A stretch of 15,215 nt of DNA from Holophagales bacterium. GTDB lineage: Bacteria; Acidobacteriota; Holophagae; Holophagales; Holophagaceae. The translations under genes were made by a program, and so were the position numbers. The stretch covers positions 1 through 15,215 of the forward strand of contig JAITFL010000031.1 in assembly GCA_031281385.1 (NCBI GenBank). Reading direction: 5' to 3'. Positions 7,048-12,270 of this stretch are shown here, in pieces. The notes under the pieces were generated by a model that was not told where the DNA came from, did no database searches, and worked only from the letters and a program-made list of their open reading frames with translations. Within the stretch, counting starts at the first letter, position 1. The number at the start of each line of letters is the position of its first letter.

Positions 7048-8502
7048 ATGGCCAAATCCCAAGAGGCAGCCTACAGTGTGCTGGTCGTGGACGACAGCGG
7101 GGAAACCTGCGACCTGTTGGAGATACTTCTGAACCAGATAGACCTGCCAAAAAAGCTGGACGTAGCCAAGGCCACGCGGCCAGAGGACGCCATCGCCCTG
7201 CTCAACTCAAAGCCATTCGACCTAATGCTGTCGGACATCAACCTAGAGGCAGTCAAGGATGGCGTGGACTTGCTGCGGGCCGCAAAGCCGATGGGAGTGG
7301 AGACCATACTGTTGACGGGCTTTGGCACCATCGAAAAAGCGCTAGAGGCGGTCAAAGAAGGCGCCTTCGACTTTGTCTCTAAGCCTTGGGACAACGAAGA
7401 ACTCAAATCGCTGGTCAAGCGGGCACTGCTCATGCGGGCGGACAGAGGCAAAGCCCCAAAGGCCAAGCCAAGGGCGGCACACAGCGCGATAATCGGCTCT
7501 AGCCCCCAGATGATGGAAGTGTACAAAAAGATAGCCTCACTGCAGGATAGCCGCAGCACGGTGCTGATAATCGGGGAGAGCGGGACCGGCAAAGAGCTTG
7601 TCGCCCGCGCCATATACCAAAGCAGCTCTAGGCGTGATCGCCCATTTGTCGCAACCAACTGCGGCTCCCTTACCGAATCCCTGCTTGAATCCGAGCTATT
7701 CGGCCACGCCAAGGGCGCCTTCACCGGGGCCATCGGCGAGAAAGTGGGCCTGTTTGAAGAGGCCAATGGCGGCACGATCTTTTTGGACGAGATAGGCGAA
7801 ATAAGCCCCAGCTTCCAAGTCCGCCTATTGAGGGTGCTGCAAGAGGGCGAGCTTAGAAGAGTGGGCAGCAGCAAGAACATAATCGTGGACATCCGCGTGA
7901 TAGCCGCCACCAATAGGAATTTGTTTGATATGGTGGCCGAAGGCAAGTTTAGGGAAGACCTTTACTATCGCCTTAGCGTTGTGGAGATTGCGCTGCCCCC
8001 CGTGCGCGAGCGCTATTCCATTGACCCAAGCACTAAAAAAAAGCTATCGGACATCACCCTGCTGATAGATTACTTTTTGGAAGAAGCCCAAAGGAAGGAC
8101 GGCCACCATAGCCACATTCGCGCCGATGCGATGGAACTGCTAAAAAATTACGCCTGGCCCGGCAACGTCAGGGAAATTGCAAACGTGGTGGAACACCTGA
8201 CGCAGATGAGCAGGGGCCGCCAGATAGCTCCGGAAGACCTGCCCGAAAAAATTAGAAATGGGTCGTTGGCCGACGCGCCCCCACACCACAGAGCCGCAAA
8301 AATTAAAAGCGACAGCGTAGTCCAGGCCCCCCTCTTGGATCTAATAGAAGGCTGGGACGGCCTGCCGACCTTGGAAGAGCTAGAAAAGAAATACATCCAA
8401 GCCCTGCTCAAACACTACCCCCGCAAAGCCAAGGTAGCCGAAATATTGGGCAAAGACCGCACAACGCTATACAGGAAGCTGCGGGATCTGGGCCTCGAAT
8501 AG
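7048..8502 (+). CDS. NtrC-family sigma-54-dependent response regulator
   Basis: A 484-residue three-domain activator. Residues 9-128 are a receiver domain with acidic pair D15/D16, phosphoacceptor D63 (LMLSDINL), T90 and K112. The AAA+ domain begins near 147 with Walker A GESGTGKE (176-183), the sigma-54-contacting GAFTGA loop (223-228), Walker B GGTIFLDE (241-248), and FREDLYYRLSV carrying the arginine-finger region. A Fis-type helix-turn-helix lies at the C-terminus (AKVAEILGKDRTTLYRKL). It should remodel sigma-54 RNA polymerase at enhancer-dependent promoters when phosphorylated. All functional residues seen are intact. AAGGA precedes the ATG by 5 bases. No histidine kinase is next to it, so partner and targets are unknown; I saw no convincing sigma-54 promoter in the window. 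Confidence 0.93.
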   Translation: MAKSQEAAYSVLVVDDSGETCDLLEILLNQIDLPKKLDVAKATRPEDAIALLNSKPFDLMLSDINLEAVKDGVDLLRAAKPMGVETILLTGFGTIEKALEAVKEGAFDFVSKPWDNEELKSLVKRALLMRADRGKAPKAKPRAAHSAIIGSSPQMMEVYKKIASLQDSRSTVLIIGESGTGKELVARAIYQSSSRRDRPFVATNCGSLTESLLESELFGHAKGAFTGAIGEKVGLFEEANGGTIFLDEIGEISPSFQVRLLRVLQEGELRRVGSSKNIIVDIRVIAATNRNLFDMVAEGKFREDLYYRLSVVEIALPPVRERYSIDPSTKKKLSDITLLIDYFLEEAQRKDGHHSHIRADAMELLKNYAWPGNVREIANVVEHLTQMSRGRQIAPEDLPEKIRNGSLADAPPHHRAAKIKSDSVVQAPLLDLIEGWDGLPTLEELEKKYIQALLKHYPRKAKVAEILGKDRTTLYRKLRDLGLE

Positions 8503-8510
8503 ATGCATTA

Positions 8511-8553
8511 CGTAGGGATTAAGGGCCGCTGCGCGGCAGCAATTATCCCTACG
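8511..8553 (+). terminator. Hairpin after the NtrC-type gene
   Basis: CGTAGGGA and TCCCTACG close a stem-loop that also contains the inner inverted pair GCCGC/GCGGC. It starts 9 bases after the stop codon. No U-run follows, so factor-independent termination is uncertain. Confidence 0.45.
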
Positions 8554-8690
8554 CCTGGCAATAGCATCGGGCAGAATGGGAGTCCGGCGGGGGTATTTGC
8601 CCGGTGCTTACCTTACGTGCTCGGGTTCACAACCCGGCAACTTGGTTCGTTTCACGCCGGTTCATGGAGCTCGCCCGGATGCCAAACTGG
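8553..8690 (-). repeat. Repeat module C, inverted single copy
   Basis: On the minus strand it reads CCAGTTTGGCATCCGGGCGA, CTCCATGAACCGGCGTGAAA, CGAACCAAGTTGCCGGG, CCGAGCACGTAAGGTAAG, CCGGGCAAATACC and CCCATTCTGCCCGATG. These are the same landmarks in the same order as the units at 2354-2773. It is joined to module B (8699-8784) through a spacer of about 8-15 bases. Confidence 0.85.
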
Positions 8691-8698
8691 GGGAAATA

Positions 8699-8784
8699 CT
8701 CTAAAAGCGCGAATGCGCTAAGAGGCGCAGCAGAAATGGAGCGAGCCGCGCCAGCGGTGAGCGGATATGAAAGGCTGCGCCTCA
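8699..8784 (+). repeat. Repeat module B, copy 1 (two-hairpin element)
   Basis: It matches 13264-13349 over about 86 bases with 8 differences and no gaps. Hairpin 1: AGCGC-GAAT-GCGCT (8706-8719). Hairpin 2: GAGGCGCAGC paired with GCTGCGCCTC (8722-8783), with a small inner stem CCGC/GCGG. Compared with copy 2, differences fall in loops or flanks, except one pair in hairpin 1 where both partners changed (C-G to G-C). Confidence 0.85.
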
Positions 8785-8829
8785 TTGTCCAGCGCCGCCC
8801 AGCTTTAAGCCGTCCAAGTGCTGCTGGCA

Positions 8830-8854
8830 TTTGAGGCTGCACTGCAGCCTCAAA
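8830..8854. other. Near-perfect palindrome, 12-bp arms
   Basis: TTTGAGGCTGCA, one central base, then TGCAGCCTCAAA. It lies between modules B and A with no T-run on either side. It could be a terminator-like hairpin for the leftward gene pair ending at 9067, or part of the repeat mosaic; no second copy was seen. Confidence 0.5.
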
Positions 8855-8877
8855 CGCTCATTGCACTAGGGCGTCTT

Positions 8878-9062
8878 CCCCAGACCCCGGGTACTCGCCT
8901 CGCCTACTGCCCTATGTAGGGGCAGATACATGGGCATGGCTTCGATGGGCGGGTGGATGCTCGGGGTGGCTTCGATGAATGGGCAGATACATGGACATGG
9001 CTTCGATGGGCGGATACATGGAGGTGACTTCGATGAGCGCGAAAAGAGTTTTGCAAGAAGCT
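8878..9062 (-). repeat. Repeat module A, right inverted copy with four tandem units
   Basis: The 39-base segment 8878-8916 is the exact reverse complement of 2148-2186. Then come four tandem units (8917-8947, 8948-8977, 8978-9008, 9009-9035) of 27-31 bp, each ending in CTTCGATG. A leader at 9036-9062 contains CGCGAAAAGAG. Relative to the left copy it has two extra units. In its own orientation it begins just after the stop codon of the gene ending at 9067. Confidence 0.9.
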
Positions 9063-9066
9063 CAAA

Positions 9067-9891
9067 CTACATGGCATCCATTATGTAGCTAATTATTGCA
9101 TTGTCGCTTTTTTTCCTTGCAACGACCAGTGTGCATTGTTCGCTATTAGCGGCCTCTGCGCCGACGCGGATTTGGATGCTGCCATCGGACGCGCTATGCG
9201 CCATGCTCTTCACGCCATTTTTGGGGATGAGGTACAGGCCAATTATTTGAAGGTTTTTGACGTTTTCCCCCGTCTCCTTGACTAGGTGCATGGTGTAGCG
9301 CATCCAAATAGACTTTGGGACGCTTGCAAGGTCTTTGGACTTAACACTGATTGGCGCCATGAAAGCCCTCTCGATGGACGCAACGCAGCTTGGGGCGGCA
9401 AAAAATGCGGTACATCTATGCGCTTCGCCCGCAAGGATCTCAAATTCGGCGATGCCCCTTGTCCCTGTTTGAAAACCGAATGTAGATGGGTCAATTGTGT
9501 TTGCGCTAGGAGAGTCTATCTTGGGGATGTCCGCAGACCTTGCGGCGCACGGCCATGAGAGCGCGGTTCCGAGCGACGCGGTGCTGGCGCTGAATGGCTC
9601 GCCCATGCCATTTAGTGAGCGGGTGTCGAATTTTATGTTTGTTGCGGTGGCAACGGGCAACGCCAAAAGCACGGCGGAATGGGCCTCTGGCTGTGACAGC
9701 AGGGTCGCGGTGGACACCGACGCGGATGGCTGTTCCATTGATGTGATATTAGGCTCTTCCAAAAAACATTGAGACGCACGATAAACCTTTGGCCCCACAA
9801 AGGCGCGCACAGTGGTTTCCGCTATATCGCCCGCTGCGTTTTTGATCCGCGTCAGCATTTTTTTGCCCAGACGTTGGCGGCGCTCAGACAT
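9067..9891 (-). CDS. Hypothetical protein, unrecognised
   Basis: A 274-residue protein that I do not recognise. It has a basic N-terminus (MSERRQRLGKKMLTRIKNA), a Ser/Ala/Thr-rich middle without an obvious fold motif, and a C-terminal half with more ordered-looking strands (WMRYTMHLVKETGENVKNLQ, TLVVARKKSDNAIISYIMD). No signal peptide or membrane span is convincing. The ATG at 9891 has GGGGAAG 5 bases upstream. It starts 21 bases after the stop of the 180-residue gene at 9913-10452, so the two are probably co-transcribed. An uninterrupted 825-base frame supports a real gene, but function is unknown. Confidence 0.7.
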   Translation of the reverse strand: MSERRQRLGKKMLTRIKNAAGDIAETTVRAFVGPKVYRASQCFLEEPNITSMEQPSASVSTATLLSQPEAHSAVLLALPVATATNIKFDTRSLNGMGEPFSASTASLGTALSWPCAARSADIPKIDSPSANTIDPSTFGFQTGTRGIAEFEILAGEAHRCTAFFAAPSCVASIERAFMAPISVKSKDLASVPKSIWMRYTMHLVKETGENVKNLQIIGLYLIPKNGVKSMAHSASDGSIQIRVGAEAANSEQCTLVVARKKSDNAIISYIMDAM

Positions 9892-9912
9892 TGCGGCTTC
9901 CCCGAAAATTGC

Positions 9913-10452
9913 TCATTGCTGCATCAGCGCGTGCAATGCCCCCAACACTCGCTCCATAGGCTCGGCAAGGTCAATCTGGTAGCCGGCCTCCGCCACGCTT
10001 TTAATGACGGATTCTTGGACGCCCTCTTCCACTCCTTGTGGGAATAGCACTCTCAGCGGGTGTCCGCTTTCTCCAATCTGGACTGACAGCTCTCTCGGCG
10101 AATGTCGCAAAAACGCGCCATGCGAATCCATAGGCGGGTCTTGGGTGCGCTGGATGGACAATATCGGGCATTGTGCGTTGGCAAAGTCGCTAGCCAAGTC
10201 CGACGCTTGGACGAACATCAGGTCGGGGGGCGACTTCACCTCTTTCATCAGCGCCTTTTGTATGACCTCTCCTTTGATGTGCGGCTCCAGTGCCCTGCCG
10301 TATAGCAGCGATTGCAGCTTGGTCGGGGTGATGGGTTCGGTGTACCTGAAGTCCAACGGGATGCCGATGGAATTGGTTATCAGCAGCCCGCCCAAATAGC
10401 TTGCGCCCTCCTTTATAGCGACAAAATACGCCAGCCTCTTTCCATCGTCCAT
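9913..10452 (-). CDS. Conserved-looking hypothetical protein, unrecognised
   Basis: A 179-residue protein without signal peptide. Its N-terminal half looks like a structured cytosolic domain: LAYFVAIKEGASYLGGLLIT, IGIPLDFRYTEPITPTKLQS, LLYGRALEPHIKGEVIQKAL, then a PPDLMFVQASDLA strand-helix. I believe similar 'FRYTEP-x-x-PTKLQ' proteins of unknown role exist in diverse bacteria, but I cannot verify that here. I chose ATG 10452 because GGGGGCAGG lies just upstream; an in-frame ATG at 10482 would add ten residues but has no ribosome binding site. It is first of a probable two-gene unit with 9067-9891. Confidence 0.72.
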   Translation of the reverse strand: MDDGKRLAYFVAIKEGASYLGGLLITNSIGIPLDFRYTEPITPTKLQSLLYGRALEPHIKGEVIQKALMKEVKSPPDLMFVQASDLASDFANAQCPILSIQRTQDPPMDSHGAFLRHSPRELSVQIGESGHPLRVLFPQGVEEGVQESVIKSVAEAGYQIDLAEPMERVLGALHALMQQ

Positions 10453-10609
10453 GCCTGCCCCCAAGTTTGATAATCCAAGCATACATTGCGGTCGTTATTC
10501 CAAAAAGGCGCCTTGCATTTTTTCTGAAAAGCGCCTATCCTAATGATGTGAAGCGCCGCGCTTTGAGGGGCTGGGCACTTTGAAGAGAACCATTGAGTTT
10601 TATGACAAT

Positions 10610-10684
10610 TGGGGAGTGGTCTAATGGTAGGACAACGGATTCTGATTCCGTCAGGTGAGGGTTCAAATCCTTCCTCCCCAACCA
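10610..10684 (+). tRNA. tRNA-Gln (anticodon CUG), CCA encoded
   Basis: A complete cloverleaf. The 7-bp acceptor TGGGGAG/CTCCCCA is intact. The anticodon stem ACGGA/TCCGT encloses loop TTCTGAT, with anticodon CTG at 10642-10644 reading CAG codons. The T-arm is GAGGG-TTCAAAT-CCTTC, and discriminator A is followed by encoded CCA. An intrinsic terminator follows. The last bases are duplicated at 11628-11641. Confidence 0.96.
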
Positions 10685-10687
10685 AGT
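10674..10687 (+). repeat. Direct repeat at tRNA-Gln 3' end (possible att half)
   Basis: CTCCCCAACCAAGT spans the 3' acceptor strand, CCA end and three bases beyond. An identical 14-mer lies at 11628-11641, past the toxin-antitoxin genes. tRNA 3' ends are classic integration sites, but no integrase is present in the interval. Confidence 0.45.
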
Positions 10688-10720
10688 GCTGTCCGTGAGA
10701 ATCCACAGAAGTGCAAAAAT

Positions 10721-10742
10721 CCCCGCAACAGCGGGGTTTTTT
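10721..10742 (+). terminator. Intrinsic terminator of tRNA-Gln
   Basis: CCCCGC-AACA-GCGGGG stem-loop followed by six T bases; AAAAAT precedes it. It lies 36 bases after the tRNA CCA. Confidence 0.92.
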
Positions 10743-10844
10743 ATTGGTTGCCTGTTTGTCCACGTCCACCGCCGTACACAAGAATACCCCCTATTTTAAG
10801 GGCGAGCCAGCGGGTAATATTTGCGCGTGAACAAATCACCCAGT

Positions 10845-10873
10845 TTGACAATGAACTCAAAGCGTAGCAAAAT
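10845..10873 (+). promoter_or_regulatory. Sigma-70-type promoter for the toxin-antitoxin operon
   Basis: Perfect -35 TTGACA, 17-bp spacer, then CAAAAT (4 of 6 to TATAAT) at 10868-10873. It lies about 30 bases before the antitoxin ATG. AT-rich sequence between -10 and the gene may hold the operator bound by the antitoxin, which is inferred. Confidence 0.6.
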
Positions 10874-10905
10874 GATAAATATTGATAGCGCAATGAGGTG
10901 TTACG

Positions 10906-11178
10906 ATGTCAGTCCAAGTTTCAGCACGAATAGACGAAGCCACCAAGCAGAAATTCGATAAGGTCTGCGAGGCGATAGGGGTGTCGCCGTCCAATGCAAT
11001 AAGCATGTTCATCAGCGGCGTAATCAACTATAACGGCATTCCATTCAGTGCAGTCGCCCAGCCCCACAAGTCCCCCAAAATGACAATGGCAGAGGCTTTT
11101 GGCTGTATGCGTGGACAAATCAAGATGTCAGAGGATTTTGATGCCCCGCTGGATGATTTCAAGGAGTATATGGAGTGA
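10906..11178 (+). CDS. Antitoxin with RelB/DinJ-type DNA-binding domain
   Basis: A 90-residue antitoxin. Residues 1-48 (VQVSARIDEATKQKFDKVCE, then GVSPSNAISMFISGVI) are a RelB/DinJ-type ribbon-helix-helix that should dimerise and repress its own promoter. The C-terminal 30 residues (AFGCMRGQIKMSEDFDAPLD, ending DFKEYME) instead resemble the toxin-binding tail of Phd/DUF2281-type antitoxins that pair with PIN toxins, as I recall those families. That would make this a domain hybrid suited to its neighbour. GAGGTG lies 5 bases before the ATG. Its stop overlaps the toxin's GTG start, ensuring coupled synthesis. Confidence 0.85.
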   Translation: MSVQVSARIDEATKQKFDKVCEAIGVSPSNAISMFISGVINYNGIPFSAVAQPHKSPKMTMAEAFGCMRGQIKMSEDFDAPLDDFKEYME

Positions 11179-11558
11179 AGCTGCTTCTCGACACCCACAC
11201 AGCCCTTTGGTGGGCCAACGAGCAAGAAAAGTTCTCTCCGCAAGTCAAGGCCATAATGTTGAATGAAGAACACAGATTCTTTTTCAGCATCGCTTCGGCA
11301 TGGGAGATAGCCATCAAGGTAAGCGTTGGTAAGCTGGCGATAGTTGGCGGCATCAGGGCATTTTTTGCCAAAATGGGGAACTCGCCAATCTCATTGCTCC
11401 AAGTGACCCAGCAACATTTGGAGATTGTAGAAGCCTTGCCCTTCATCCACCGCGACCCCTTTGACCGCCTTCTCGTTGCCGCCGCGAAAGCGGAGGGCAT
11501 GACTATCTTGACGGCAGACGGAAACATCCACAAGTATGATGTGCCTACTGTGTGGTAG
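11175..11558 (+). CDS. VapC-family PIN-domain toxin
   Basis: A 127-residue PIN ribonuclease toxin of the Sll0205-like type, expected to cleave RNA with Mg2+ and be neutralised by the upstream antitoxin. Likely active-site acids: D6 (LLLDTHTALWW), E44 (ASAWEIAIKV), D97 within HRDPFDRLLVAAA, and D115 (LTADGNI). The closing KYDVPTVW is typical. The GTG start at 11175 shares bases with the antitoxin TGA; AAGGAG (11161-11166) lies 8 bases upstream inside the antitoxin's end. Nothing is truncated. RNA target is not predictable from sequence. Confidence 0.9.
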   Translation: MKLLLDTHTALWWANEQEKFSPQVKAIMLNEEHRFFFSIASAWEIAIKVSVGKLAIVGGIRAFFAKMGNSPISLLQVTQQHLEIVEALPFIHRDPFDRLLVAAAKAEGMTILTADGNIHKYDVPTVW

Positions 11559-11564
11559 GCTGCA

Positions 11565-11600
11565 ATACCGATTTGCAATCAAAGATTGCATAATCGGTAT
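11565..11600 (+). terminator. Hairpin after the toxin gene
   Basis: ATACCGATTTGCAATC and GATTGCATAATCGGTAT pair with one bulged base and an AAA loop, starting 6 bases after the stop. No T-run follows. It may end transcription from both the toxin gene and the convergent queF. Confidence 0.55.
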
Positions 11601-11627
11601 GAACTTCCTGTCCGCTTCCGTTCCGCG

Positions 11628-11641
11628 CTCCCCAACCAAGT
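11628..11641 (+). repeat. Second copy of the tRNA-Gln 3'-end direct repeat
   Basis: Exact 14-base copy of 10674-10687. The rest of a tRNA is absent upstream of it, so it is a bare 3'-end fragment as expected of the distal att site of an inserted element. The interval is about 950 bases and holds only the terminator and toxin-antitoxin pair. Confidence 0.45.
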
Positions 11642-11645
11642 AGCC

Positions 11646-12068
11646 CTAATCGCTGGGGCACAGTTTCTCCCCATATTCTGCGGCCACCAAGGTTCTAATC
11701 CCGCCCCTTATTTGAAAGTCGCCCTCTACCCTCATCCAAGTTGGGTGAACCGCCGCCACTAAGTCATCCAATATCTGGTTTGTGGCCGCTTCGTGGAACG
11801 CGCCCGTGTCGCGGTAGCTCCAGAGGTACAGTTTGAGGGACTTGGATTCCACGCAGAGCTGGTCTGGCTGGTAGCTTATCCTTAGATGCGCGAAGTCAGG
11901 CTGGCCCGTCATGGGGCAGAGGCAGGTGAACTCTTCTGTTTCGAAGACAACTTCAAAGGGCCTTCCGGGGCGCGGGCTGGCAAAGGTCTCCAGCTTTCTT
12001 GCTGGCTTGGTGGAAGCGCGTTTTGGAATTGGGTTCAGCGTTGGTGCTATTTTATTGGTCTTTGCCAT
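11646..12068 (-). CDS. queF: NADPH-dependent preQ0 reductase QueF
   Basis: It reduces the nitrile of 7-cyano-7-deazaguanine (preQ0) to the amine preQ1 in queuosine biosynthesis, a four-electron NADPH reaction in the cytosol. It has 140 residues, the short single-T-fold-domain type (as in Bacillus) rather than the long tandem enterobacterial type. Visible: FTCLCPMTGQPDFA with nucleophile C51 and acid D58; the family signature ESKSLKLYLWSYRD (74-87); substrate-binding GAFHE with H92/E93; and a GDFQIRGGI C-terminal segment. The ATG at 12068 is weakly supported by an AAGG about 9 bases upstream. Convergent with the toxin gene. Its leader contains repeat module D. QueC is 1.3 kb upstream in another unit. 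Confidence 0.95.
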   Translation of the reverse strand: MAKTNKIAPTLNPIPKRASTKPARKLETFASPRPGRPFEVVFETEEFTCLCPMTGQPDFAHLRISYQPDQLCVESKSLKLYLWSYRDTGAFHEAATNQILDDLVAAVHPTWMRVEGDFQIRGGIRTLVAAEYGEKLCPSD

Positions 12069-12158
12069 TTAGTGTTACCTTTCTTTGGGCCACTTGCACC
12101 CCCAGGCCATCGCCAATAATCCCACATTCAACTCATGGGCTCCCGCAAAGTGAGTGCT

Positions 12159-12231
12159 CCCCAAATTAAGAAAATCAGCGCGGCCGTAAGCCGCATCCAC
12201 CATTGTCAATTGTCCATTGTCAATTGTCAAT
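12159..12231 (-). repeat. Repeat module D, copy 1 (heptamer array and hairpin) upstream of queF
   Basis: On the plus strand: four tandem heptamers ATTGTCA/ATTGTCC (12202-12229), preceded by hairpin GCGGC-CGTAA-GCCGC and CCCCAAATTAAG. Copy 2 lies at 13189-13260. On the minus strand the heptamers create TTGACA (12230-12225) and, 17 bases on, GACAAT (12207-12202), a possible promoter reading toward queF about 135 bases away. Confidence 0.8.
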
Positions 12232-12270
12232 TTGCCAAACGTAGCATTGCAGTCCCAACCAGCTGGGTTT

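Noticed and set aside
7071..7946. 291-codon frame antisense to the NtrC-type gene
   Set aside because: Long antisense frames arise from codon bias in the real gene; Ser/Leu-rich, no domain.
8503..8842. Short open frames in both directions between the NtrC-type gene and module A
   Set aside because: They consist of modules C and B; base differences between B copies mostly change amino acids, arguing against coding.
8917..9035. CRISPR array
   Set aside because: The 27-31-bp units are directly contiguous without unique spacers, and no cas gene is near.
2057..9062. Insertion sequence or composite transposon
   Set aside because: No transposase, no clear target-site duplication at the outer ends, and the enclosed genes are ordinary housekeeping genes.
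10413..10781. 122-codon minus-strand frame across tRNA-Gln
   Set aside because: It contains the familiar GEEGFEPS-type peptide that arises from reading a tRNA gene backwards.
12069..12158. preQ1 riboswitch in the queF leader
   Set aside because: I looked for the short preQ1-I pattern (stem, C-rich loop, A-rich tail pairing) and did not find a convincing one; a covariance-model search would settle it.
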